A DNA stretch of 64,000 bases, from contig NZ_AP024853.1 in NCBI RefSeq assembly GCF_024346715.1, forward strand, positions 1,302,001-1,366,000, in the 5' to 3' direction. The notes beneath the pieces were generated by a model that was not told where the DNA came from, did no database searches, and worked only from the letters and a program-made list of their open reading frames with translations. The number at the start of each line of letters is the position of its first letter. Position 1 is the stretch's first letter. The position numbers and the translations under genes were made by a program. This document shows positions 50,370 through 59,001 of the stretch, one piece after another. Source of the stretch: Photobacterium swingsii (GTDB lineage: Bacteria; Pseudomonadota; Gammaproteobacteria; Enterobacterales; Vibrionaceae).

Positions 50370-50945
50370 ATGAATGGCATCAAAGGATTAGTTATTGCTT
50401 CACTGACTACGTTAAGTTTGAATGCGCATGCTGGGCTGATGGGCGTTTCTGAAATCGTGATAAAAAACTCGCTGGATTTATGGATCCAAGTGTCTGAGGT
50501 TGCCGCGACTGAAACCGGTACGGGGAATGACTTAGCGCTCAGCTCTGCGGGGGCAATGGCGACGGGTAGTGGCAATTGGTCGGCTGCGAGCTCGCCAGAT
50601 AAAGCGATTGATGGTGCAGGTCCGCTGGATTATCCATTTATGTATCACTCTGATGGTAAAGGTCCATCTGAGTTCCTAAAAATTGTCCTTGGTAGCCCGA
50701 GTGAGTTGGACTCATTAAGCATTTTTGGTCGAACTGGCTGTTGTTCATCACGTGATGTTTTTGATGTATATCTATATAACGATAAGCAAGAAGAATTGTT
50801 TAGCGGTAAATATTACAGTGCTGCTAACCCTCAGCACATGGTATTGATTGATTTACCTGATACCGTAATCCCAGAGCCAGCATCCATAGGTTTAGTGATG
50901 TTAGGTTTAGCTGGGCTTGGTTTATCGCGCCGTAAAAAAGCATAG
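50370..50945 (+). CDS. PEP-CTERM sorting signal protein
   Basis: A 191-residue exported protein. The signal peptide ends near residue 17 (LSLNAHA). The middle (NWSAASSPDKAIDGAGPLDY, LGSPSELDSLSIFGRTGCCS, VFDVYLYNDKQE) looks like a small discoidin-type or jelly-roll beta domain. The tail from about residue 166 is VIPEPASIGLVMLGLAGLGL followed by SRRKKA, a PEP-CTERM signal processed by an exosortase. Such proteins are often surface or biofilm matrix components. No exosortase gene is in the window. The gene stands alone with an AAGGAA ribosome site and its own terminator. Confidence 0.88.
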   Translation: MNGIKGLVIASLTTLSLNAHAGLMGVSEIVIKNSLDLWIQVSEVAATETGTGNDLALSSAGAMATGSGNWSAASSPDKAIDGAGPLDYPFMYHSDGKGPSEFLKIVLGSPSELDSLSIFGRTGCCSSRDVFDVYLYNDKQEELFSGKYYSAANPQHMVLIDLPDTVIPEPASIGLVMLGLAGLGLSRRKKA

Positions 50946-50983
50946 TTATTAAGTTGAAGTTGTTAGGTCATTATTCGCGGATA

Positions 50984-51015
50984 AAAAAACACACTACCTG
51001 GGCAGTGTGTTTTTT
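50984..51015. terminator. Bidirectional terminator between PEP-CTERM gene and apeR
   Basis: A 12-bp stem AAAAAACACACT / AGTGTGTTTTTT with an 8-base loop; serves both convergent genes. Confidence 0.9.
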
Positions 51016-51093
51016 ATTGTGCTTATGGCGATGGCTTTATTGACTCATCGGAAGAATCAAATTAACGACTCCAATGCTTAAAGCTCACAGCGC

Positions 51094-52326
51094 TTACCGA
51101 TCCCAGCGTTTAAAGATCAGTGAGGTATTGATGCCACCAAAAGCAAAGTTATTGCTCATTAGGTACTCACAATCAATTTCACGGCCTTCGCCTGTGATGT
51201 AGTCGAGCTTGCCACATTGCTCATCAAGGTTATTGAGGTTCAATGTTGGGCTGAACCAGCCGCTGTTCATCATCTCAAGGCTTAGCCAAGCTTCAATCGC
51301 GCCACATGCCCCTAAGGTATGGCCAAAGTAACTTTTCAGTGAGCTAATTGGCGCTTTATCACCAAAGATATTGGCGGTGGCATTACTTTCGGCAATGTCA
51401 CCTTTCTCGGTTGCTGTACCGTGGGCAGAGACGTAACCGATCACATCGGGTGATAGGTTGGCATCTTTTAGCGCCATTTCCATACAAAGCTGCATGGTTT
51501 CTTTTTTCGGCTGAGTAACATGGGCTGCATCACAGTTGCTGGCAAAGCCAACTAGCTCAGCATAAATGGTTGCGCCGCGGGCAACGGCATGTTCGTATTC
51601 TTCTAATACCAGCGTACCTGCACCTTCACCAATAACGAGGCCATCGCGATCTGTATCGTATGGGCTAGGTGTTTTCTTCGGTGAGTCGTTTTTAAGGCTC
51701 GTCGCGAATAAGGTATCGAAAACAGCTGATTCTGTTGGGCAAAGTTCTTCTGCACCACCTGCTACCATTACCGTTTGGTAACCGTGTTTGATTGCTTCAT
51801 AGGCATAGCCAATTGCTTGGCTACCAGATGTACATGCACTACTGGTAGGAATAACACGGCCACGTAAACCAAAGAATAAGCCCACGTTCACCGCAGTGGT
51901 GTGTGGCATCATTTGAACATAGGTAGTGGCAGTAATGGCTTTGGTTGATTTCTCATTTAGCATCACACCAAAAGCCCCAATGGCTGGCGTACTGCCTGTT
52001 GAAGAGCCGTAAGCAATACCGGTCTCACCGTTTGTCAGTATGTCGCTACCAATCAAGCCGCTTTGGATCAGTGCGTTTTCAGTTGCCACGGTAGACAGTT
52101 TAGATACACGCCCCATCCCACGAACTTGTTTACGGCCATAGTGTTTTGGCAGCGTAAAGTCATCAATAGGTGCGGCTAGCTTAGTGTTTAAACCGTCGTA
52201 CTGTTCATAGCTTGGCATGTACTGAGTAGCGTTTTCACAAGCGCGTAATTTCGGTTCGATTGCTTGCCAGTCGTTACCAAAAGCAGTAACACCTGACATG
52301 CCTGTTACAACAACGCGGCGGCTCAT
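51094..52326 (-). CDS. apeR: Aryl polyene beta-ketoacyl-ACP synthase ApeR
   Basis: A 410-residue FabF-like ketosynthase with an intact Cys-His-His site: PTSSACTSGSQAIGYA, SAHGTATEKGDIAES and LKSYFGHTLGACGAIEAW. It condenses malonyl-ACP with the growing polyene or an initial acyl chain. It is the last gene of the minus-strand cluster and overlaps the ketoreductase stop by four bases. The name rests on the gene order ketosynthase, dehydratase, reductase, ketosynthase (O-P-Q-R) of characterised aryl polyene loci. Confidence 0.9.
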   Translation of the reverse strand: MSRRVVVTGMSGVTAFGNDWQAIEPKLRACENATQYMPSYEQYDGLNTKLAAPIDDFTLPKHYGRKQVRGMGRVSKLSTVATENALIQSGLIGSDILTNGETGIAYGSSTGSTPAIGAFGVMLNEKSTKAITATTYVQMMPHTTAVNVGLFFGLRGRVIPTSSACTSGSQAIGYAYEAIKHGYQTVMVAGGAEELCPTESAVFDTLFATSLKNDSPKKTPSPYDTDRDGLVIGEGAGTLVLEEYEHAVARGATIYAELVGFASNCDAAHVTQPKKETMQLCMEMALKDANLSPDVIGYVSAHGTATEKGDIAESNATANIFGDKAPISSLKSYFGHTLGACGAIEAWLSLEMMNSGWFSPTLNLNNLDEQCGKLDYITGEGREIDCEYLMSNNFAFGGINTSLIFKRWDR

Positions 52327-53048
52327 ACTAGGCCTCCGTTGACTGAAATCACTTGGCGAGTGACATAGCCTGCAATGTCAGACATTAGGTAGCTGACGAG
52401 ACCAGCAACTTCTTCAGGTTCACCCATACGACGAAGCGGAACTTGGGGTAAAGCGTGTTCTTTGACGTGCTCATCAACCATGCCCGTATCAATTAAACCG
52501 GGTGCTACACAGTTAACTGTGATTTTACGTTTTGCGAGCTCTAACGCCAGTGACTTAGTCGCACCGATCACGCCTGCTTTAGCTGCACTATAGTTGGTTT
52601 GACCACGGTTACCCATAATGCCAGATACAGATGCAAGGGTAACGATACGGCCACCTTTACGCTTTTGGACCATAGGCATAACACATGGGTGTAAGACGTT
52701 ATAAAAACTGTCTAGGTTCGTGTGAATAACACCATCCCACTCTTCTTCTGTCATCGCAGGAAAAGCGGTATCGCGGGTAATACCTGCGTTACTCACCACG
52801 CCGTAGTACGCACCATGCTCGGCAATATCGGCTTCTAATACGTCGCGACATTGTTGACGGTTACTAATATCAAATTGAAGTATACGACCCGCACCACCTG
52901 CAGTCGTGATGTCGGCAAGGGTAGCTTCAGCACCGGCTTTATCGCTCATGTAGTGCACGACAAGGGTGAAGCCGTCTTTTGCTAGCTGAGTCGCAACAGC
53001 GCGGCCAATGCCTTTACTTGCGCCTGTGACTAAAACATGTCGGGTCAT
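52323..53048 (-). CDS. apeQ: Aryl polyene 3-oxoacyl-ACP reductase ApeQ
   Basis: A 241-residue short-chain dehydrogenase of the FabG type. The NADPH loop is TGASKGIGRAV, the active site is Ser in TLASVSG and YSAAK with Tyr and Lys, and the end GYVTRQVISVNGGLV is typical. It reduces the 3-keto group after each condensation. The start codon shares one base with the apeP stop (TAATG), and its stop overlaps apeR (ATGA), so translation is coupled. Confidence 0.92.
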   Translation of the reverse strand: MTRHVLVTGASKGIGRAVATQLAKDGFTLVVHYMSDKAGAEATLADITTAGGAGRILQFDISNRQQCRDVLEADIAEHGAYYGVVSNAGITRDTAFPAMTEEEWDGVIHTNLDSFYNVLHPCVMPMVQKRKGGRIVTLASVSGIMGNRGQTNYSAAKAGVIGATKSLALELAKRKITVNCVAPGLIDTGMVDEHVKEHALPQVPLRRMGEPEEVAGLVSYLMSDIAGYVTRQVISVNGGLV

Positions 53049-53509
53049 TAATGGTTCCTATTTTGCATTTGATCTAGTTGTTGTTCTGTGGGTACGAACG
53101 CATTGAGCTGGCTCTTTGCTATGACAGTGCCTTGGTGCTCGATGCGACAGCTGAAGGCTGCCATACCATTATTTTCCATCACTTTTTCAGCAAAAATATC
53201 GAAGACGTTATTTTCTTCAAATTGCGCGTAATCGCTGTCATAGCGTCGGCTACCCAGTAAAAAGCCGATCGGTGCGCTTTGGTTGTTACGCCAAGCTTGA
53301 TACCCCGACCAACCCGCTACGGTTTGTGCCATAAATTCGATACCGACATAGCCTGGAATGCTACGTGTCTGCTGATCGAAAAAAAGGTTGTTTTCACTGA
53401 TGGTGACTTGGCAATGGATATGCTCATCGCCAACATCGATCATGTCATCAATTAGCACCATAGGGCTACCGTGGGGCAATAATTGATGTAAGTGGGGAGT
53501 TTTAGTCAT
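53048..53509 (-). CDS. apeP: ApeP family 3-hydroxyacyl-ACP dehydratase
   Basis: A 153-residue hot-dog protein: HQLLPHGSPMVLIDDMIDVG carries the catalytic His, and IPGYVGIEFMAQTVAGWSGY the second site helix. It removes water from the 3-hydroxyacyl intermediate to give the conjugated double bonds. The ATG at 53509 is chosen, overlapping the end of apeO by eight bases; a start at 53554 lies well inside apeO. Confidence 0.9.
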   Translation of the reverse strand: MTKTPHLHQLLPHGSPMVLIDDMIDVGDEHIHCQVTISENNLFFDQQTRSIPGYVGIEFMAQTVAGWSGYQAWRNNQSAPIGFLLGSRRYDSDYAQFEENNVFDIFAEKVMENNGMAAFSCRIEHQGTVIAKSQLNAFVPTEQQLDQMQNRNH

Positions 53510-54779
53510 ACACATATCCAAAAATAAGGCTGATATTGTTGCCACCAAAGGCAAAAGAATTGCTCAAAATGGCTTTATTGTTGAGTGCGATATGTTGTTC
53601 AGCAAGTTGAATTGGTGCCAAGCTGTCTGCGCGTTCACCATCGTTAATTTGCTGAGGTATTGAAAGATTATACCGTAAAACGTGCCAGCATATTGCAGCT
53701 TCTACGGCACTTGCCGCGCCAAGAGTATGGCCAGTGAGTGGTTTGGTTGAACTGACGGGCACTTTGTCACCGAAAATACGGTGGATCGCCTTGGCTTCCA
53801 TTTCATCATTCAGCGGTGTTGCTGTGCCATGAGCATTAATATAACCAATATCAGTTGGCGCTAATTGGGCGTTGGTTAATGCTTTTCGCATGGCTTCTTC
53901 AGCACCATTCCCCTCGGGATGGGGGGCTGAAATATGGTGCGCATCTGAGCTGTCCCCCGCACCTAATAGTGCAATGGCTGGCTGGTTGTTATCTGTTCTT
54001 TTATCCGAGCTGGTATCAGAACTTGTATCAAAGTCTTCAGCATTCGCAGAGGGTTTATCTTGGCTAAGTAACATAAAGGCGGCAGCTTCACCAATATTGA
54101 TCCCTTTGCGGTTAGCACTAAAAGGGTTGCAGCGCTCGTCTGATAACGCTTCCAATCCATGAAAACCATTTAGGGTCAGCTTACACAGTGAATCGGCACC
54201 GCCCACAATGACGGCATCAGCTAGGCCTGATTGTAATAAACGTTGCGCCGATAGGAAGACGCGACCGCTGGATGAGCAAGCCGTTGATACCGTATACGTA
54301 GGGCCTTGTAGCTGAAAATAGTCTGCGATGAATTCACTTAAGTTACCCAGTTCTTGCTGGTGGTAGTGAAATTCTGATGGGAATTCGCCATCACTCGCTT
54401 GGGCTTTTAACGCGGTTTCACCGTCAGCAATGCCTGATGTACTACTGCCAACGATCACTGCAATACGATCGCGTCCATACTGGGCAACGGCTTGTGCAAC
54501 GCTGGGTGCAATTTGGATTAAGGCAGATTGTGCTAATCGATTATTGTGAGTGTCGAATGCTTTTAATGCGATAGGTAGAGCCGCTAAGTCAGCGCTCACT
54601 TTGCCTATCACGGTTGATGTGCCATCGTTCAGCATATTGTCACAAACTTGCATATCTGGACTGTGCCCTTGAGCAAGTCGAGTATGGATCTCGTGATGGT
54701 CTAAGCCTAGCGCAGAGTGAAAACCACAACTATGAATGTATAGTGGTGTGGCTGCTGGGGCTGACTCTGTTTGATTCAT
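53502..54779 (-). CDS. apeO: Aryl polyene beta-ketoacyl-ACP synthase ApeO
   Basis: A 425-residue ketosynthase with Cys-His-His intact: TVSTACSSSGRVFLSAQRLL, NAHGTATPLNDEMEAKAIHR and TKPLTGHTLGAASAVEAAIC. In characterised clusters ApeO pairs with a chain-length factor (ApeC) encoded upstream, here beyond the right edge. A low-complexity Asp/Ser/Thr-rich insert (about residues 245-265, DFDTSSDTSSDKRTDNN) interrupts the core before LLGAGDSSDAH; it is not usual in the family. It is followed by overlapping apeP. Confidence 0.88.
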   Translation of the reverse strand: MNQTESAPAATPLYIHSCGFHSALGLDHHEIHTRLAQGHSPDMQVCDNMLNDGTSTVIGKVSADLAALPIALKAFDTHNNRLAQSALIQIAPSVAQAVAQYGRDRIAVIVGSSTSGIADGETALKAQASDGEFPSEFHYHQQELGNLSEFIADYFQLQGPTYTVSTACSSSGRVFLSAQRLLQSGLADAVIVGGADSLCKLTLNGFHGLEALSDERCNPFSANRKGINIGEAAAFMLLSQDKPSANAEDFDTSSDTSSDKRTDNNQPAIALLGAGDSSDAHHISAPHPEGNGAEEAMRKALTNAQLAPTDIGYINAHGTATPLNDEMEAKAIHRIFGDKVPVSSTKPLTGHTLGAASAVEAAICWHVLRYNLSIPQQINDGERADSLAPIQLAEQHIALNNKAILSNSFAFGGNNISLIFGYVYD

Positions 54780-54858
54780 CGTGTTGCACCGTGCTGTTGT
54801 TGTTCATTATACCGAGCGATTAGGCAAGGTCTTTATTACTCTTCTCGCAAGCTGCGGG

Positions 54859-55518
54859 TCAAAGCGCTTGTTGAGTATGGTTCAGGGTTTTGATGGTGAT
54901 GGTATAACCCAATTGACGATTGTTGAAAGTGATGAGGCCATCTAAATAAGCACTCGTTTTAACGCCAGCTATCGAGCTGGTTGAATAATGAATGTCTGCG
55001 ACAAGCTCGCCTTTAGCATCAAACAGTTGGCGTTGTTGCTTAGACTCGGTGAGTCGCCAGCCGATTTGTGCTAAATGCGGTTGCCAGCTCTCAACAGGCC
55101 ATAACGTGATCATCAGATTAAACAAGACTTGCTCAGGTTTTGGCAACGCCGTTTCAAGTCCTGTTAGCACACTCGCTTCAATCATTTGGTTTTGGTATGA
55201 CAGCGTTAGAATACGCGCCCCCCATGATGAAAACCCCGCAAGTGCGACTTTATTTGGGTCGACTTCAAGTTGAACTGGTAGCTGCTGCTGTTGCTTTTGT
55301 TCTGCAGGGGCACCCCACTGTGCACCGATGAGCTGGCTCGCGGTTAAGCGGTAACCCAGATCTTCAGGCGTTGGAATGGTGACCGACACATTGGGGGCAA
55401 TTTCAATTAAGTTTGTTTGTTGTTGCTGAGGCTGTGAACTACAGCCTGATAGCGCACTTAGGAGCAGAGCAGCGCAAAGCGCAGACGAAAAAGGCTTGAT
55501 AGTCCTAGATAAAATCAT
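54859..55518 (-). CDS. apeN: DUF3261 lipoprotein of the aryl polyene cluster (ApeN)
   Basis: A 219-residue lipoprotein: signal peptide with lipobox LSALSGC (Cys25), then a Gln-rich linker. The domain matches the DUF3261 type, distantly like LolB (RLTASQLIGAQWGAPAEQKQ, VALAGFSSWGARILTLSYQN). It probably helps place the polyene lipid in the outer membrane, together with the LolA-like and MMPL proteins. The ATG at 55518 overlaps the exporter stop by four bases. The letter is assigned by gene order. Confidence 0.82.
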   Translation of the reverse strand: MILSRTIKPFSSALCAALLLSALSGCSSQPQQQQTNLIEIAPNVSVTIPTPEDLGYRLTASQLIGAQWGAPAEQKQQQQLPVQLEVDPNKVALAGFSSWGARILTLSYQNQMIEASVLTGLETALPKPEQVLFNLMITLWPVESWQPHLAQIGWRLTESKQQRQLFDAKGELVADIHYSTSSIAGVKTSAYLDGLITFNNRQLGYTITIKTLNHTQQAL

Positions 55519-57860
55519 GCGTTGTGCTCCTTGGTTGAAGAGGATGTATTCGCAGGTGACATCGATAATGGCGCGAGTAACCACGCCACCATGATACCCG
55601 TAAGCACTGTGATGCCAAAGCTGTGGATCGCTTGAGTTTGGCTTAAGGCTAATAAACCAAATGAGAGCAAGGTCGTCATAGCGGATAGGGTTATCGACAG
55701 TAAGGTGGTATCTGCTTGGTGCTGCTCAGCAAAGAACAAGGTGTAGTCGATACCTATCCCTAAAATTAGAATCAATGCCAGTAAGTTAAACAAGTTAAGT
55801 GGTACACCTGTTAAGCTTGTTACGCCAATTCCCACTATTCCTGCGATTACGGGCGGTAGCATTAGTCGCACGGCACGCGTGAAATCGTAGCGCCACCATA
55901 GTACAGCCATGATCACTAAGCTGGCAGCGATCAGCAATTCAGTCACGCGTACGCGGTATTCACCAAACAGTGCAGAGACTTCATCAGCTTTATTAAGGTA
56001 GCTAACAGTAGCTGACTGCTCAGCGAAATCGATAATTGGGGCAATGTCGGCCACGTCACTCAGCATGATAATAGCGGCGTGTTGTTGATTCGCCAATTTA
56101 CCTAGCCATAAGAAACGGAGTGGCTCAGACACGGGTGAGTCGATAAACTGCGCTATGGTTAATGGGCTAAAATCATGCTCAAGTTTAGCTTGTCCTGCTG
56201 TTGGCAGTGATTGCGCCAAGACTGCTCCCTGCTGTTGATAAAGGTGCTGAATCAGCTCATGGTTTTGCCGTTGGGTCTTTTCCGATGGTAGATATTGGCT
56301 AATACTCTGAAACCCTTTTAACACCCCTTGGTGTTGGAACTGGGTGAGCGTATTAGATACCGACTCTAGGTTTTGTAATAGCTGCTGCTGATTATTTGCT
56401 GTCACAACCAACATTTGCTGGCTGCTACTGAGTCCTGTGATGGCTTTTATGGTGTCTTCTTGCTGCTTTAACTCTTGTGGCAGTGCTTGTAACTGGCGAA
56501 TGTCATCGTTGTATTCAACATGATAGAGGCCAACCAGAGCGAGGCTGAGCAAAAGTGTGGGCAGTCCTTTCCTAAATAGTGGTTGTTGCCACAGGGCCAA
56601 CCAAGCGTGCATGGCACGGGTTAACGGTAACGGTCGGGATTGGCTCGGTTTAGCCGCTAAAACTGGGTACCAACATACGACAGTCGCATAGGCGGCAACA
56701 AGGCCAATGGCTGAGAAAAGTGAGAGTTGTTGTAACCCTGGGAAGGGCGCAATCAACATGCCAAGGTAACCAATTAGGCTGGTGATAAGCCCTAGTGTAA
56801 TGGCAGTAAAAATCTGTTTTAAGCCTTTATTGGCATGCCAGCTATTACCTGCTGCTAGGCGATCGGTTAAAAAGTGAAAGGCATAATCGATGGAAACGCC
56901 GATTAAGCTAGCGCCAAAGACAAGGCTGAATAGGTGCACCTTACCAAAAATAGCCACGGTGCCGACGAACGCGGCTAGTAAGCCACAGCCTATGGACAAT
57001 AGCGCTAATGCAAGAGGTAATGGACTGCGATACACCAGCAACAGCAATAAAATCACCCCGACCAGCGAGCCAACCCCTATGGTGCTGATTTCACTTTTTG
57101 CACTTTCTGTACCGTGTTCTGCGTAGAACACGACCCCCGTATGCAGTAACTCAACCTTGTAGGTGTCGCGTATGCCTTGCTCAATATTTAACAGCGCAGG
57201 CAATTGTTGTTGTAGCTGATAGCTGTAGGGCGAATCGGCTAAATCGGCACTGATCAGTACAAACTGCTTACCTTGATATTGGGTTGTGAGGTAGCCCTTG
57301 TTTAACGAGAAGTTCCCCGTCTGTTTGGTAAGTTGGCTTAGGTAATCTCGAAATAGCAAAAAAGGATCACTGGCTAGCTCTTGGCCAGTGACACCTGAAA
57401 ATGGGTTATAGAGTGATTGAATGACGTATTGTGTCTGTTGCTCTGGGTGCAGCGTTAACCGTGCTTTTTGGTCTGCGGTGAGCAGTTGAAAGCGTTTGGG
57501 GAAATATAACTCCCCCCATGCTTGCTGAGTATCAACGGGTACCTTAGCTGTGATTTTGCTAAATAACGGCGAAGTGTGTAATGCGCTGTCAAACGCATCT
57601 GCTGCAGCTAGCATGTTGTCCGCATCATCACTGCCCAGTAAGAAGATAACCTTGTTACTCATACTTTTCGCAACGTGATCAAAAGCCTGTTGCGCTACGG
57701 GATCTTGGCGGTTTTCGGGTAATAACGCCAGTATGTTGGTCTCGATAGGGTTGCTACGCTGGAAAAAAAGCTGTTGCCCTAATGCAACAGCCAGTAACAG
57801 CATGACACACAACCAAGCGAGTGCCAGTTTAGAGTTGGAAAGCACGTTGTTCTTCTGCAC
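55515..57860 (-). CDS. apeM: MMPL/RND-type exporter of the aryl polyene cluster (ApeM)
   Basis: A 781-residue membrane protein with two sets of six hydrophobic segments, each after a large periplasmic loop (residues about 40-240 and 420-610). Typical stretches are GVSIDYAFHFLTDRL and ILGIGIDYTLFFAEQHQ, the paired GxxxDY motifs of the family. It is thought to move the finished aryl polyene lipid out of the inner membrane. Its start lies 32 bp inside the LolA-like gene, and its stop overlaps apeN by four bases. The letter is assigned by gene order. Confidence 0.87.
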   Translation of the reverse strand: MQKNNVLSNSKLALAWLCVMLLLAVALGQQLFFQRSNPIETNILALLPENRQDPVAQQAFDHVAKSMSNKVIFLLGSDDADNMLAAADAFDSALHTSPLFSKITAKVPVDTQQAWGELYFPKRFQLLTADQKARLTLHPEQQTQYVIQSLYNPFSGVTGQELASDPFLLFRDYLSQLTKQTGNFSLNKGYLTTQYQGKQFVLISADLADSPYSYQLQQQLPALLNIEQGIRDTYKVELLHTGVVFYAEHGTESAKSEISTIGVGSLVGVILLLLLVYRSPLPLALALLSIGCGLLAAFVGTVAIFGKVHLFSLVFGASLIGVSIDYAFHFLTDRLAAGNSWHANKGLKQIFTAITLGLITSLIGYLGMLIAPFPGLQQLSLFSAIGLVAAYATVVCWYPVLAAKPSQSRPLPLTRAMHAWLALWQQPLFRKGLPTLLLSLALVGLYHVEYNDDIRQLQALPQELKQQEDTIKAITGLSSSQQMLVVTANNQQQLLQNLESVSNTLTQFQHQGVLKGFQSISQYLPSEKTQRQNHELIQHLYQQQGAVLAQSLPTAGQAKLEHDFSPLTIAQFIDSPVSEPLRFLWLGKLANQQHAAIIMLSDVADIAPIIDFAEQSATVSYLNKADEVSALFGEYRVRVTELLIAASLVIMAVLWWRYDFTRAVRLMLPPVIAGIVGIGVTSLTGVPLNLFNLLALILILGIGIDYTLFFAEQHQADTTLLSITLSAMTTLLSFGLLALSQTQAIHSFGITVLTGIMVAWLLAPLSMSPANTSSSTKEHNA

Positions 57861-58563
57861 TTAATGCCGCCGGCGTTGTACGTTGATGAGAAAAATCGAT
57901 CTGGGTGTTATCACCGCGCACTTCATTAAGACGAAGTTGATTGATGTGTTGATCGCCACGAATCGTGATATTGCGAAAGACCGCGTTGAGCGGAGCAGAT
58001 GTTGGCACTAATACCAATTGCCATTCGTTATCTTGTTCACTCAAGGTGAGGTCAAACTGCTCCATTAATTGGCTAGTATCGCCTTTGAACAGTGATAAAA
58101 AAACATGGCTGAAGTAAAACACCATAGGGTTATCACTGGCCGACATAACCTGCGCGGGTTGATCACCAAACTGTTGGCTAAGTTTGTCCGCGGTAAGCGT
58201 GAGCTTTACTGGAAATGGTGCGGTCTGTTGCCACAATAAACCTTGCTGCTGGGTAAGCAAAAACTGCCCTTGAGAAACCAACGGTTGGCTGAACATTTCC
58301 ATGGTGCGAGTTTGGGTAAAATTACCACGCACCAAGCTATGTTCAGCTAATTGTTGCTGCAGTTTCGCCAGTAAAATTGCCTGCGTCTTAGCTACCTGTG
58401 TATTTACTGCCTGTACATCAGTTGTTTGTGCATTGGCTGCTTGTGTATCAGCCGCTTGCACATTGGCAGTAAGGGGAACCGAAGCTACCAAGCCCCAAAG
58501 ATAGAGCGGAGCAAGCTTACGCTTACTGAACTGTCTTGTTTTCTTACTCAGTTTTACCTGCAT
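57829..58563 (-). CDS. apeL: LolA-like carrier protein of the aryl polyene cluster (ApeL)
   Basis: A 244-residue periplasmic protein: signal peptide (to about residue 36, cleavage region NVQAAD) then a LolA-type open barrel (LVRGNFTQTRTMEMFSQPLV, SQGQFLLTQQQGLLWQQTAP, RGDNTQIDFSHQR). It probably carries a hydrophobic moiety across the periplasm. A repetitive linker of five-residue units rich in Gln, Ala and Thr covers residues 32-61. It overlaps both neighbours (20 and 32 bp). The letter is assigned by order. Confidence 0.82.
   Translation of the reverse strand: MQVKLSKKTRQFSKRKLAPLYLWGLVASVPLTANVQAADTQAANAQTTDVQAVNTQVAKTQAILLAKLQQQLAEHSLVRGNFTQTRTMEMFSQPLVSQGQFLLTQQQGLLWQQTAPFPVKLTLTADKLSQQFGDQPAQVMSASDNPMVFYFSHVFLSLFKGDTSQLMEQFDLTLSEQDNEWQLVLVPTSAPLNAVFRNITIRGDQHINQLRLNEVRGDNTQIDFSHQRTTPAALSAEEQRAFQL
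58381..58470 (-). repeat. Six imperfect 15-bp tandem repeats within apeL
   Basis: Units run 58381, 58396, 58411, 58426, 58441 and 58456, each close to TTGTGTATCAGCCGC on the plus strand. They encode five-residue units of the pattern x-[TVA]-Q-[ATV]-x after the signal peptide. Copy number could vary without changing frame. Confidence 0.85.
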
Positions 58564-58984
58564 GGTAAGCCTCTACTTTGTCGGTAAACACCGTTGGCGA
58601 GACATAACACATCTCGCCATTATCGATGTGCACCGCCACTTGCATTGTATGTGCCTTGGTTAAACGCTTGCCGCTATCAAGGTCGAAAATAACGTAATCG
58701 ACCCGTAAGCGGTTTTCCCATTCCGTCATGGTCGCGGTAACGCGAATCGCATGATTAAAAGGTAAAGGTTTTACGTATTTGACACGGGTATCGATGATCG
58801 GCCAGACATAGCCCGAAGCCTGCATCTCGCGGTAGCTATAGCCTATTTTTTCCATCAGCGCATGGCGCGCTTCTTCAAAATAACGGAAGTAATTACCGTG
58901 GTAAATTACGCCCATTGGATCTGCATCTTGAAAGGAGGTGACAATCGTCACCTCAGCAGTCAAGGGCTGTGCAATTTTGGTCAT
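58544..58984 (-). CDS. apeK: 4HBT-type acyl thioesterase (ApeK)
   Basis: A 146-residue hot-dog thioesterase of the YbgC/4-hydroxybenzoyl-CoA type. The active site is DADPMGVIYHGNYFRYFEEA with the catalytic Asp, then VWPIIDTRVKYVKPLPF. It may release the polyene from its carrier or edit wrong acyl groups. An AAAAGGA ribosome site lies 8 bases before the ATG. It overlaps the LolA-like gene by 20 bp. The letter is assigned by order. Confidence 0.87.
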   Translation of the reverse strand: MTKIAQPLTAEVTIVTSFQDADPMGVIYHGNYFRYFEEARHALMEKIGYSYREMQASGYVWPIIDTRVKYVKPLPFNHAIRVTATMTEWENRLRVDYVIFDLDSGKRLTKAHTMQVAVHIDNGEMCYVSPTVFTDKVEAYHAGKTE

Positions 58985-59001
58985 CGACAGCGTCCTTTTA
59001 A

